NCBI GenBank assembly: GCA_027003085.1
Contig: JALWYR010000030.1
Location: forward strand, 1-8,257
DNA: 8,257 nucleotides
Source of the DNA: Flavobacteriales bacterium
GTDB lineage: Bacteria > Bacteroidota > Bacteroidia > Flavobacteriales > Flavobacteriaceae
Direction of reading: 5' to 3'
Shown: in pieces, positions 1 through 5,217 of the stretch
Position numbering within the stretch: position 1 is the stretch's first letter
Layout: every line of letters starts with the position of its first letter
Made by a program: the position numbers and the translations under genes
The notes under the pieces: model-generated
The model's database searches: none
What the model was told of the DNA's origin: nothing
What the model saw: the letters and a program-made list of their open reading frames with translations, nothing else

Positions 1-1187
1 CCGAATATCTTTTTCGTCTCGATTTGGGGAATGGGATTGAGGATTATTATCTCCTACGCTATCAATATGATTCTCAGGGACGTTTGACCGATTATTTTGG
101 TGATCTTTATAATTCAACGTCGGGTCAATTGGAGCCCTACAACAACCGTCATTTTGTATACACCGGTAATAACTCCAAGCCCGATTCGCTATATTATTAC
201 GTTTATGATGCAAGCCAATCCACCTATGTAATGACCATGCGGGTAAGTTATAGTTTCAATGCCAATGGAATTTTGGAACAATCCATAATGGAATTCTGGA
301 ACTCTTCTACTTCGTCCTGGGAATTGTCGAGTCAAATAACCCGGACGTTTAACGGAAACGACATCACCTCGGAATTACAGCAGGTGTGGGATGCATCGGC
401 CGGCGCGTGGCTTAATCAAACTTTGTTAACCTATACGTATTCAACCACAGGAAACCAAAAAACCATCGAAAGTGTTTGGCAAACCTGGGATGCTGCAAGC
501 AGCACTTGGATGAATTATTATAAAGAGGTCAATGTAATCGACTTGACCGATAACAAAATACTTTCTACGGAAAGCTATAATTGGGATGGAACAAACTGGA
601 TAGGAAACATGAAAACGGAGTATATATATTCGGCAAATACGGTTTCGGTTGAAAATATCTATTGGGACAGTAATACGGGTAATTGGATGAGTGGTTCTAC
701 AACAAAAAAAGTTTATAATTATGATATCAATATTCCCGGAAGTTATATTATTGTTCCCAAAAAGTACAGCCACCCAATGCAATTTTATATTAACCTATCA
801 GGCAACGGACAAACTTGGATCAATCCGGAACGAAATCCGTTTCAGTATCTTTTGAATTATGTTTCCAAATATACACGTACCGATCCGAGCTTATCCTGGG
901 AACTGCAAAGCACGGATTTTTACTACTATAACAACACTTTGGATGTTCAAAGTCCAAATATCATTGAACACAATTTGTATCCCAACCCCACGGGAGGCAC
1001 CTTGCGCATTCATGTGCAAACCGGTGAATTCGAATTCCGGCTCTATGATATGAGTGGAAAAATGATTTTCACTGGCCGGTACTCTAACAATGAGGAAATT
1101 CGCCTTCCGGGCCTTGAAAAAGGAATTTATCCCTACAAGGTGATTACCTCCGATGGCGTCATTTCAGGAAAAATCATACACAGATAA
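1..1187 (+). CDS. T9SS-secreted repeat protein with type A C-terminal sorting domain (5' end outside window)
   Basis: The reading frame is open from the left edge (first full codon at 3), so the gene very likely begins upstream; the TTG at 24 and later ATGs are not convincing starts. The last ~73 residues (966-1184) form a T9SS sorting domain: a YPNP motif at 978-989, then beta-strand-rich sequence with LYDMSGK, a GIYPYKV-like strand and a basic end (GKIIHR). In the family this domain directs export across the outer membrane and is then removed or used for surface attachment. Upstream, about 192-728, are repeats of 27-33 residues, each with a W-(x4-6)-W pair (pairs at about 297/318, 387/408, 486/507, 582/597, 663/684) followed by Y/T-rich beta strands, somewhat like the RHS/YD style. 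There is no recognisable catalytic domain. The gene is visibly more AT-rich than fabD or pgk, common for surface proteins. The secretion role is well supported; the function of the exported part is unknown. Confidence 0.85.
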   Translation, partial: EYLFRLDLGNGIEDYYLLRYQYDSQGRLTDYFGDLYNSTSGQLEPYNNRHFVYTGNNSKPDSLYYYVYDASQSTYVMTMRVSYSFNANGILEQSIMEFWNSSTSSWELSSQITRTFNGNDITSELQQVWDASAGAWLNQTLLTYTYSTTGNQKTIESVWQTWDAASSTWMNYYKEVNVIDLTDNKILSTESYNWDGTNWIGNMKTEYIYSANTVSVENIYWDSNTGNWMSGSTTKKVYNYDINIPGSYIIVPKKYSHPMQFYINLSGNGQTWINPERNPFQYLLNYVSKYTRTDPSLSWELQSTDFYYYNNTLDVQSPNIIEHNLYPNPTGGTLRIHVQTGEFEFRLYDMSGKMIFTGRYSNNEEIRLPGLEKGIYPYKVITSDGVISGKIIHR

Positions 1188-1220
1188 AACCTGCTTCCAT
1201 CCGCCGCTTTCCTCCGGTGA

Positions 1221-1254
1221 GGGCCGTCCGGTTCTTACGGGCGGCCCTTTTTTT
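1221..1254 (+). terminator. Rho-independent terminator of the T9SS protein gene
   Basis: A 10-bp stem (1221-1230 with 1238-1247, one G·T pair) with a 7-base loop is followed by seven T (1248-1254). It lies 33 bases after the T9SS stop codon. There is no T-run on the other strand, so it works only for plus-strand transcripts. The loop holds the TAA stop of the converging minus-strand gene (1235-1237), and the right arm plus T-run encode that protein's last residues. Confidence 0.88.
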
Positions 1255-1915
1255 CGAACATTGTTCCAATCACTACCCCATTGGCACCGGCTTTGAAATA
1301 GGTTTCGATCAGGTCCAAATCACGAATGCCCCCGCCCACAATTACCGGAATTTGGACCGACCGCGCCACGCTTTGCAACATTTCCAGCGGCACGGGGCGT
1401 CCGGCACCGCTTCCGGCTTCCAGATACACCAATTGCATACCCATATACTGTCCGGCCAGGGCCGTGGCGATGGCCAAATCGATTTTATCGGCCGGAATCG
1501 GGAGCGTTTGGGTGATGTATTGTACCGTAGTAAGTGAACCGCCGTCTACCAGCAAGTATGCCGTTGGAATAACAGGCAATTGCATGTGCCGTATAACCGG
1601 TGCGGCCTTAACTTGCTGACCGGCCAAATATTCGGGATTACGTCCCGAAAGCAAGCTCAAAAACAAAACGGCATCGGCCCGGGGGGTAAGTTGGGCATAA
1701 TCGCCGGGGAAAAGAATCACGGGTTTGGCCGTGTTTTGTTTGAGTTCATCCACCACATTGTGGATATTTCCGCTACCGGAAAAACTTCCACCCACAAAAA
1801 ACAAGTCGGGGTCGTAGTTTTTTGTTGTCCGGGCCAGTTCATCGTAAAATCCTTTTTCGACCTTGTCGGGGTCGATAAGGAGAATGCGATGCCGGCTTTG
1901 TTTGCTAAAAAACAT
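1235..1915 (-). CDS. Geranylgeranylglyceryl phosphate synthase family protein (GGGPS/PcrB-like)
   Basis: A predicted TIM-barrel prenyltransferase of 226 residues. The family joins a polyprenyl diphosphate, usually geranylgeranyl, to sn-glycerol-1-phosphate by an ether bond. Family motifs, numbered from the ATG at 1915: LIDPDK (13-18, metal/diphosphate site), FVGGS (40-44), ILFPG (67-71), LLSGRNP (88-94), YLEAGSG (164-170), VGGGIR (193-198) and VIGTMFEK near the end. An ATG at 1984 would add 23 residues (FFRFILSCTG...) that do not resemble the family, so 1915 is preferred; homologues usually have a few more residues before LIDPDK, so the start is not certain. No clear TAnnTTTG promoter was found upstream. 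The protein ends only ~8 residues after the GTMFEK strand, where relatives normally have a further helix, and this end coincides with the neighbour's terminator. Bacteroidotal members are known to have GGGP synthase activity; the exact substrate here is inferred. Confidence 0.87.
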   Translation of the reverse strand: MFFSKQSRHRILLIDPDKVEKGFYDELARTTKNYDPDLFFVGGSFSGSGNIHNVVDELKQNTAKPVILFPGDYAQLTPRADAVLFLSLLSGRNPEYLAGQQVKAAPVIRHMQLPVIPTAYLLVDGGSLTTVQYITQTLPIPADKIDLAIATALAGQYMGMQLVYLEAGSGAGRPVPLEMLQSVARSVQIPVIVGGGIRDLDLIETYFKAGANGVVIGTMFEKKGRP

Positions 1916-2045
1916 TCGAACCGTTTTGCCCGTGCAAGATAAGATAAAACGGAAAAATTTGCCGGATATACAATAAATGAACATTTGAACTTCGAGAGAA
2001 ACAATTCGAGGCCGCCCGCGGAGCCTGCCGAGCTAACTTCCCGTG

Positions 2046-2137
2046 CCGGCGGGGAGACAAGCCGCGGCCGTGAGGCTTGGGTTATTGGAAGGCGCAGGCT
2101 CCACGCCCGAGCGCAGGCAGACCAAAGGGCTGCCGAG
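2046..2137 (+). repeat. Copy A of a ~90-base degenerate structured repeat
   Basis: This copy carries, in order, CCGGCG (2046), GGGAGAC (2052), CGCGG, AGGC, GCAGGCTCC (2094), ACCAAAGGG (2121) and CCGAG (2133). The same series, in the same order, occurs in copy B at 2237-2321. ACCAAAGGG sits at the tip of a hairpin: GGCAG (2116-2120) pairs with CTGCC (2130-2134), then an A·G mismatch, then CC/GG closing an AAA loop. The intervening sequence differs between the copies and contains indels. Confidence 0.5.
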
Positions 2138-2161
2138 CAACGTCCGGGGAGACCGGCCTTG

Positions 2162-2190
2162 TTAATTATGAATCATGAATTATGAATTAA
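2162..2190. repeat. AT-rich 7-base tandem repeat (ATGAATY x3) with inverted ends
   Basis: Three adjacent 7-mers, ATGAATC (2168), ATGAATT (2175) and ATGAATT (2182), are bordered by TTAATT (2162-2167) and its complement AATTAA (2185-2190). The patch is sharply AT-rich between two very GC-rich blocks. Three units are too few and too short for a CRISPR or an iteron origin; it may be a small intergenic repeat. Confidence 0.55.
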
Positions 2191-2236
2191 TTTTCAAGTA
2201 GTTGGATAGAAATTTTAGGATTAAAGGCCGGGCTCA

Positions 2237-2321
2237 CCGGCGAACGGAGGGAGACTGACGCGGAGCCGCAGGCGGAGCGTGCAGGCTCCCGGAGCCGCCG
2301 AGGAAACCGAAGGGTTCCGAG
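2237..2321 (+). repeat. Copy B of the ~90-base degenerate structured repeat
   Basis: It matches copy A in motif order: CCGGCG (2237), GGGAGAC (2249), GCGG, AGGC, GCAGGCTCC (2281), ACCGAAGGG (2306) and CCGAG (2317). Its apical hairpin is GGAA (2302-2305) paired with TTCC (2315-2318), an A·G mismatch, and CC/GG closing a GAA loop. The tip matches copy A but the stem has different bases that still pair. A 6-bp stem GGAGCC/GGCTCC (2262-2267 with 2284-2289) lies inside the unit. Confidence 0.5.
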
Positions 2322-2330
2322 GCCCGCGAA

Positions 2331-2354
2331 GCGAAACGCCGCAAGGCGGTTCGC
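2331..2354 (+). other. 10-bp stem-loop with GCAA tetraloop
   Basis: Bases 2331-2340 pair with 2345-2354 (one A·G mismatch) around a GCAA loop (2341-2344). GCAA is a GNRA tetraloop only when read on the plus strand, which would favour a plus-strand RNA if the region is transcribed. Confidence 0.5.
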
Positions 2355-2469
2355 GAAGCCGCGAAGCAAGACAAGGCGTGGCCTTGGCGTTGGGTCAAGG
2401 TAGCCGAAGGCTTGCGGACCACCGGAGCGAGACCGCCAGGGCTCGCGAAGGGCGGAACAAGACAAAGGG

Positions 2470-2501
2470 CGCCGGCGCCGCGCGTGAGCGCGGGGCCGGC
2501 G
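2470..2501 (+). other. 14-position GC-rich stem-loop with GTGA tetraloop
   Basis: Bases 2470-2483 face 2488-2501 with a single G·G mismatch (13 pairs, all G-C) around a GTGA loop (2484-2487), GUGA in RNA, another GNRA tetraloop on the plus strand. A second small hairpin follows at once: GCAAATT (2504-2510) with AATTTGC (2518-2524). There is no T-run, so it is not a terminator. Confidence 0.55.
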
Positions 2502-2585
2502 GCGCAAATTCGGGTGGAATTTGCCTGCCGTGGCTTAAAGAAGCATTGCAGTTTGTTCAAATCATTGTGCCTAAACCTTTTGCGC

Positions 2586-2618
2586 CGCCGGCAGCGGAAT
2601 TTCATTCCGCCGCCGGCG
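2586..2618. other. 15-position inverted repeat with 3-base spacer
   Basis: Bases 2586-2600 face 2604-2618 with one A·C mismatch (14 pairs) around TTC. The inner 7 bp are GCGGAAT/ATTCCGC and the outer 7 are all G-C. No T-run follows on either strand. It lies about 70 bases beyond the tRNA operon terminator. Confidence 0.55.
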
Positions 2619-2688
2619 CCCCGAAGGCTTGTGGAGCCGCGGAGGCGACCGCAGGGCGCCGGAGCGCCTAAAAAAAACAATGGCTACC

Positions 2689-2721
2689 AAAAAAAAATCC
2701 GCTTCCTCGACCGGAAGCGGA
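2689..2721 (-). terminator. Rho-independent terminator of the tRNA operon
   Basis: On the minus strand a perfect 9-bp stem (TCCGCTTCC/GGAAGCGGA, 2713-2721 with 2698-2706) with a 6-base loop is followed by nine T (2697-2689). It begins 11 bases after the mature 3' end of tRNA-Leu. Confidence 0.93.
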
Positions 2722-2732
2722 CCTCCAAAGGG

Positions 2733-2818
2733 TGCGCACGACAGGAGTTGAACCTGCACGGCCTGTAATGGCCACTAGGCCCTCAACCTAGCGCGTCTAC
2801 CAATTCCGCCACGTGCGC
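2733..2818 (-). tRNA. tRNA-Leu (GAG)
   Basis: An 86-base class II tRNA. The acceptor arms GCGCACG (2818-2812) and CGTGCGC (2740-2734) pair perfectly, with A as discriminator base (2733). The anticodon loop TTGAGGG between CTAGG and CCTAG gives anticodon GAG, reading CUC/CUU. The long variable arm (about GTGGCCATTACAGGCC) and the T-loop GGTTCAACTCC are as expected for leucine. The 3' CCA is not encoded (genomic ACCC), so it must be added after transcription. It is the last gene of the operon, 9 bases after tRNA-Lys. Confidence 0.96.
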
Positions 2819-2827
2819 ATGGGCAAG

Positions 2828-2900
2828 TGACCCGGCTGAGGCTCGAACTCAGGACCCTCTCCTTAAAAGGGAGATGCTCTACCTACTGAGCTACCGGGTC
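2828..2900 (-). tRNA. tRNA-Lys (TTT), second copy
   Basis: A 73-base tRNA with acceptor GACCCGG/CCGGGTC, discriminator A (2828), D-arm GCTCAGTAGGTAGAGC, anticodon loop CTTTTAA (anticodon TTT, reading AAA/AAG) and T-arm GAGTTCGAGCCTC. CCA is not encoded. It is base-for-base identical to the copy at 2922-2994 and separated from it by 21 bases. Confidence 0.97.
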
Positions 2901-2921
2901 GGGAAACCCGTGATGCGTATG

Positions 2922-2994
2922 TGACCCGGCTGAGGCTCGAACTCAGGACCCTCTCCTTAAAAGGGAGATGCTCTACCTACTGAGCTACCGGGTC
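2922..2994 (-). tRNA. tRNA-Lys (TTT), first copy
   Basis: The promoter-proximal gene of the operon, 73 bases, with anticodon TTT and acceptor GACCCGG/CCGGGTC; CCA is not encoded. It is identical to the next copy at 2828-2900, which points to a recent tandem duplication or gene conversion. Confidence 0.97.
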
Positions 2995-3014
2995 GGCTTG
3001 TCAAAAAGCGCTTG

Positions 3015-3045
3015 CAAATATACGCAATTTTTTCGCCATAGCAAA
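3015..3045 (-). promoter_or_regulatory. Bacteroidota-type promoter of the tRNA operon
   Basis: On the minus strand TTTG (3045-3042), a 19-base spacer and TATATTTG (3022-3015) match the phylum's primary sigma consensus TTTG-N19-TAnnTTTG exactly. The start of transcription would be near 3009, about 15 bases before the first tRNA-Lys. Confidence 0.85.
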
Positions 3046-3093
3046 CATTGGTATCCGAAGCATTGTTTCAAGACCGCACTGCCCGAAAATCAA

Positions 3094-3101
3094 TATCTTT
3101 G
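3094..3101 (+). promoter_or_regulatory. -7 promoter element of fabD
   Basis: TATCTTTG matches the Bacteroidota -7 consensus TAnnTTTG exactly and lies 13 bases before the fabD ATG, implying a leader of only a few bases. No good TTTG -33 element sits at the usual spacing. It faces away from the tRNA promoter. Confidence 0.65.
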
Positions 3102-3114
3102 CAAAAACAAGCAC

Positions 3115-3999
3115 ATGAAAAAGGCCTATTTGTTTCCCGGTCAGGGCGCGCAATTTCCCGGCATGGGCAAGGATTTGTATGAAAAATACGAAGCCGCGCG
3201 TAAGCGTTTCGAACAAGCCAACGAAATACTGGGTTTTCGTATCACCGACCTGATGTTCGACGGCACCGACGAGGATTTGCGTCAAACCCGTGTAACCCAA
3301 CCGGCCATTTTCCTGCATTCGGTCATTATGGCCGAACTGATGGGCGATGATTTCCGGCCCGATATGGCGGCGGGGCATTCGTTGGGCGAGTTTTCGGCGC
3401 TAACGGCCACAGGCGCCCTGTCGTTCGAAGACGGTTTGCAATTGGTGGCCCGGCGGGCACAGGCCATGCAAAAAGCCACCGAACTTGTGCATAGCACCAT
3501 GGCCGCCGTGTTGGGCTTGGACGACGAAACCGTGGAACGGATTTGTGCCGACACGCCCGGCATTGTGGTGCCGGCCAATTACAATTCGCCTGGCCAATTG
3601 GTGATTTCCGGCGAAGTGGAGGCTGTGGAAAAAGCCGCCCAGCGATTGACCGAAGCCGGGGCACGCCGCGTGGTGATGCTCAATGTGGGCGGGGCCTTCC
3701 ATTCGCCTTTGATGGAGCCGGCGCGGGTGGAACTGGCCAGTGCTATCGAAAATACCAAATTCAACGCACCCAAGGCGCCCGTGTATCAGAATGTAACGGC
3801 CATGCCCGAAACCGACCCCGGCCGTATCCGCGAAAATCTTATAGCCCAACTAACGGCACCCGTTCGCTGGACCCAAAGCATCCGGCAAATGATAGCCGAC
3901 GGTGCTACGGAATTTTACGAACTGGGGCCGGGTAAAGTGCTTTTGGGACTGCTACGCAAAATCGACCGGACGGTCAAAGGCGAAAAAGCGGAGCTTTGA
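3115..3999 (+). CDS. fabD: Malonyl-CoA:acyl carrier protein transacylase
   Basis: FabD moves malonyl groups from CoA to acyl carrier protein in the cytoplasm, supplying the extender for type II fatty acid synthesis. The product is 294 residues, near the usual ~300. Visible motifs: GQGAQ (9-13), TQPA (61-64), GHSLGE with nucleophile Ser89 (87-92), the Arg that binds the malonyl carboxylate in RAQAM (Arg114), and catalytic His196 in AFHSPLM. The frame is open back to 2968, but that stretch crosses a tRNA gene and both promoters and does not resemble the family; the ATG at 3115, just after a -7 element and followed by KKAYLFPGQ, is the family start. It is the only fatty-acid gene here, so it is not in a fab cluster. 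The downstream tatA has its own promoter, which begins at the fabD stop codon. Confidence 0.96.
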   Translation: MKKAYLFPGQGAQFPGMGKDLYEKYEAARKRFEQANEILGFRITDLMFDGTDEDLRQTRVTQPAIFLHSVIMAELMGDDFRPDMAAGHSLGEFSALTATGALSFEDGLQLVARRAQAMQKATELVHSTMAAVLGLDDETVERICADTPGIVVPANYNSPGQLVISGEVEAVEKAAQRLTEAGARRVVMLNVGGAFHSPLMEPARVELASAIENTKFNAPKAPVYQNVTAMPETDPGRIRENLIAQLTAPVRWTQSIRQMIADGATEFYELGPGKVLLGLLRKIDRTVKGEKAEL

Positions 4000-4028
4000 C
4001 CCGAAGCCGGAATAATTTGCTAACTTTG
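3995..4028 (+). promoter_or_regulatory. Bacteroidota-type promoter of tatA
   Basis: TTTG (3995-3998), a 22-base spacer and TAACTTTG (4021-4028, exact TAnnTTTG) precede the tatA ATG at 4045. The spacer is slightly longer than the usual 19-21. The -33 element overlaps the fabD stop codon TGA (3997-3999). Confidence 0.65.
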
Positions 4029-4044
4029 TGGTAAAATAAGCGTT

Positions 4045-4248
4045 ATGAATATGTTAGGTATTGTGCCTTTGGGTTGGCTTGGTAGCACCGAAATCATATT
4101 GATTGTTATTGTGGTTTTGCTACTTTTCGGTGGAAAAAAAATTCCGGAATTGATGCGCGGCCTGGGCGGTGGCATCAAGGAATTTAAAAACGCCGTGAAG
4201 GACGAAGATAAGCCCAAATCCGAACCCAAAGACCAAGAAGTTTCCTGA
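4045..4248 (+). CDS. tatA: Sec-independent protein translocase protein TatA/TatE
   Basis: TatA oligomers form the pore through which the twin-arginine system exports folded proteins across the inner membrane. The product is 67 residues, normal for the family: a short N-terminus, one membrane helix (about 15-29, STEIILIVIVVLLLF), the FGGKKIPEL hinge (29-37), an amphipathic helix with LMRGLGGGIKEFKNAV (37-52) and a charged, Lys/Asp/Glu-rich tail. An alternative start is Met3 (4051). No tatC is in the window, as is common when tatA is unlinked. Its 3' end converges on the DUF4837 gene with a 6-base gap and no visible terminator. Confidence 0.94.
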   Translation: MNMLGIVPLGWLGSTEIILIVIVVLLLFGGKKIPELMRGLGGGIKEFKNAVKDEDKPKSEPKDQEVS

Positions 4249-4254
4249 ACGTCC

Positions 4255-5217
4255 TTAGTCCACCGGGCGGGCGGTTTCCAGGATGGCTTCCAATTCGGTC
4301 ATCAGGTTGCGTTTGTTTTCCATGGGCAGATAAACGAAACCTTCCAAAACCACAGCTATATTGTATTTGGGTAGTGGGAGGATATAATTCACATAAGGCC
4401 CGGCCATATAATCGTTTTCCATTTCCCACAATCCGCGGCTTTCGATGGCCCGGATGCCGTTGATTTTTACTTTGTGTTGGACGGGCGAAAAGGTGCGTTC
4501 GGTGCGCACATAGGAACCGGCCAAAGGTCCGGGAATATACAATTTGCCGATGCTGTCGCGCATTTGTGGCACATGTTCGGCTAAACTATCGAGGTTTTTC
4601 AACGGGATTTTGTAGAGCAAAATATTTTTGGAACCGAATTTGAGGTCGTGACGGTACCAGAAAAAACCGTTTTTGTGAACAATCAGCTTAAAATAATCGG
4701 GAATATTGATAGCAATATGCAGCTCTTTGCGGATGAGCGAATCACCCACAAAATTTTTGAATTTACGCGAAGCTATCAGGGCCTTTTCGTTTTGGCGGAA
4801 AGCCCGGATAATCCGGTCGGCATTTTGGCGAAGCAAACGGTAAATGTCGTTGTAATCTTTTCCTTGAACCACAACCATGAGTTGCGGTTTGGCATAACGG
4901 TCGCGAATAAATTTCACACCCGGAGAATCGCCGGTTTTGATAATCAAAATATTGCGTTGGATGAAGAAATTTTTGTCGAAAACCTTAGGGTCGACTTGGC
5001 TAATGCTGAACAGGGGTTCGCGTTGAGGTAGCACCTCGTAGTCGCGGGCAAAATATTTACGGATGGTATCGCCCGGAGCGCCTTTCCAGGCATTGTTGTC
5101 CATGACCAATAAAATGGAGTTGATATGGCCGTAGGACTGACGGCGAACCGGCGGCGAAGGTTTACAAGCAGCCAAGCCCAGCATAAATAAAACAGATAAT
5201 ATGCTTAATGTTCTCAT
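4255..5217 (-). CDS. DUF4837-family lipoprotein
   Basis: The predicted lipoprotein has 320 residues. The signal peptide (1-17, RTLSILSVLFMLGLAA) ends in a lipobox LAAC with Cys18, so the mature protein should be lipid-anchored in the envelope. The body resembles the Bacteroidota-restricted DUF4837 family: GHINSILLVMDNNAWKG near the mature N-terminus, a GDTIRKYF segment, LPQREPLFSISQ, then RNILII. Its function is unknown. It starts inside the stop codon of the preceding transglycosylase gene (ATGA overlap, 5217-5214), which suggests translational coupling and a shared envelope role. There is no enzyme motif that I can identify. Confidence 0.85.
   Translation of the reverse strand: MRTLSILSVLFMLGLAACKPSPPVRRQSYGHINSILLVMDNNAWKGAPGDTIRKYFARDYEVLPQREPLFSISQVDPKVFDKNFFIQRNILIIKTGDSPGVKFIRDRYAKPQLMVVVQGKDYNDIYRLLRQNADRIIRAFRQNEKALIASRKFKNFVGDSLIRKELHIAINIPDYFKLIVHKNGFFWYRHDLKFGSKNILLYKIPLKNLDSLAEHVPQMRDSIGKLYIPGPLAGSYVRTERTFSPVQHKVKINGIRAIESRGLWEMENDYMAGPYVNYILPLPKYNIAVVLEGFVYLPMENKRNLMTELEAILETARPVD

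Larger units (their letters stand above)
1985..2688. other. GC-rich, stem-loop-dense intergenic island without a credible gene
   Basis: About 700 bases separate the GGGPS-family gene from the terminator of the tRNA operon. Two GC-rich blocks (about 2008-2160 and 2228-2530, plus a tail to 2669) flank AT-rich sequence (2161-2227). Short motifs recur: GGAGCCGC three times (2262, 2291, 2633), GCAGGCTCC twice (2094, 2281) with its inverted copy at 2020-2028, CTGCCGAGC twice (2025, 2130), and CCGAAGGCTTG twice (2404, 2621). Stem-loops lie at 2116-2134, 2302-2318, 2331-2354, 2372-2386, 2470-2501, 2504-2524, 2586-2618 and 2655-2668. Open frames on both strands overlap one another, are Arg/Ala/Gly/Pro-rich and match nothing I recognise, as expected of GC-rich non-coding DNA. 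I saw no hallmark of tmRNA, RNase P RNA, SRP RNA or rRNA. It may be a mosaic of dispersed repeats or a structured RNA. Confidence 0.7.

Noticed and set aside
1916..1984. 23-residue N-terminal extension of the GGGPS-family protein
   Set aside because: The extension is unlike the family and places far too many residues before the LIDPDK motif; the ATG at 1915 is better, though not certain.
2162..2190. CRISPR array or iteron origin
   Set aside because: Three 7-base units with no spacers, no cas genes and no replication gene nearby.
2655..2677. Hairpin GGCGC-CGGA-GCGCC next to eight A as a second terminator
   Set aside because: On the plus strand the hairpin is followed by A, not T; on the minus strand the T-run comes before the hairpin, which is the wrong order.
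2187..2680. Overlapping open frames of 100-150 codons on both strands in the GC-rich island
   Set aside because: They are Arg/Ala/Gly/Pro-rich, overlap one another in several frames, have no recognisable motif, and run across stem-loops and repeats. GC-rich DNA lacks stop codons by chance.
1985..2688. Known housekeeping RNA (tmRNA, RNase P RNA, SRP RNA, rRNA fragment)
   Set aside because: None of the conserved core words of these RNAs was found on either strand; only generic stem-loops and GNRA loops are present.
2008..2733. Genomic island integrated at the 3' end of tRNA-Leu
   Set aside because: No integrase is present and no second copy of the tRNA 3' end (an att repeat) was found in the island.
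2412..2768. Plus-strand frame ending in QELNLHGL
   Set aside because: It runs through the terminator and into the tRNA-Leu gene on the other strand; that end is a translation of antisense tRNA.
2968..3114. 49-residue N-terminal extension of FabD
   Set aside because: It overlaps the tRNA-Lys gene and both promoters and does not resemble FabD; the ATG at 3115 gives the family start.
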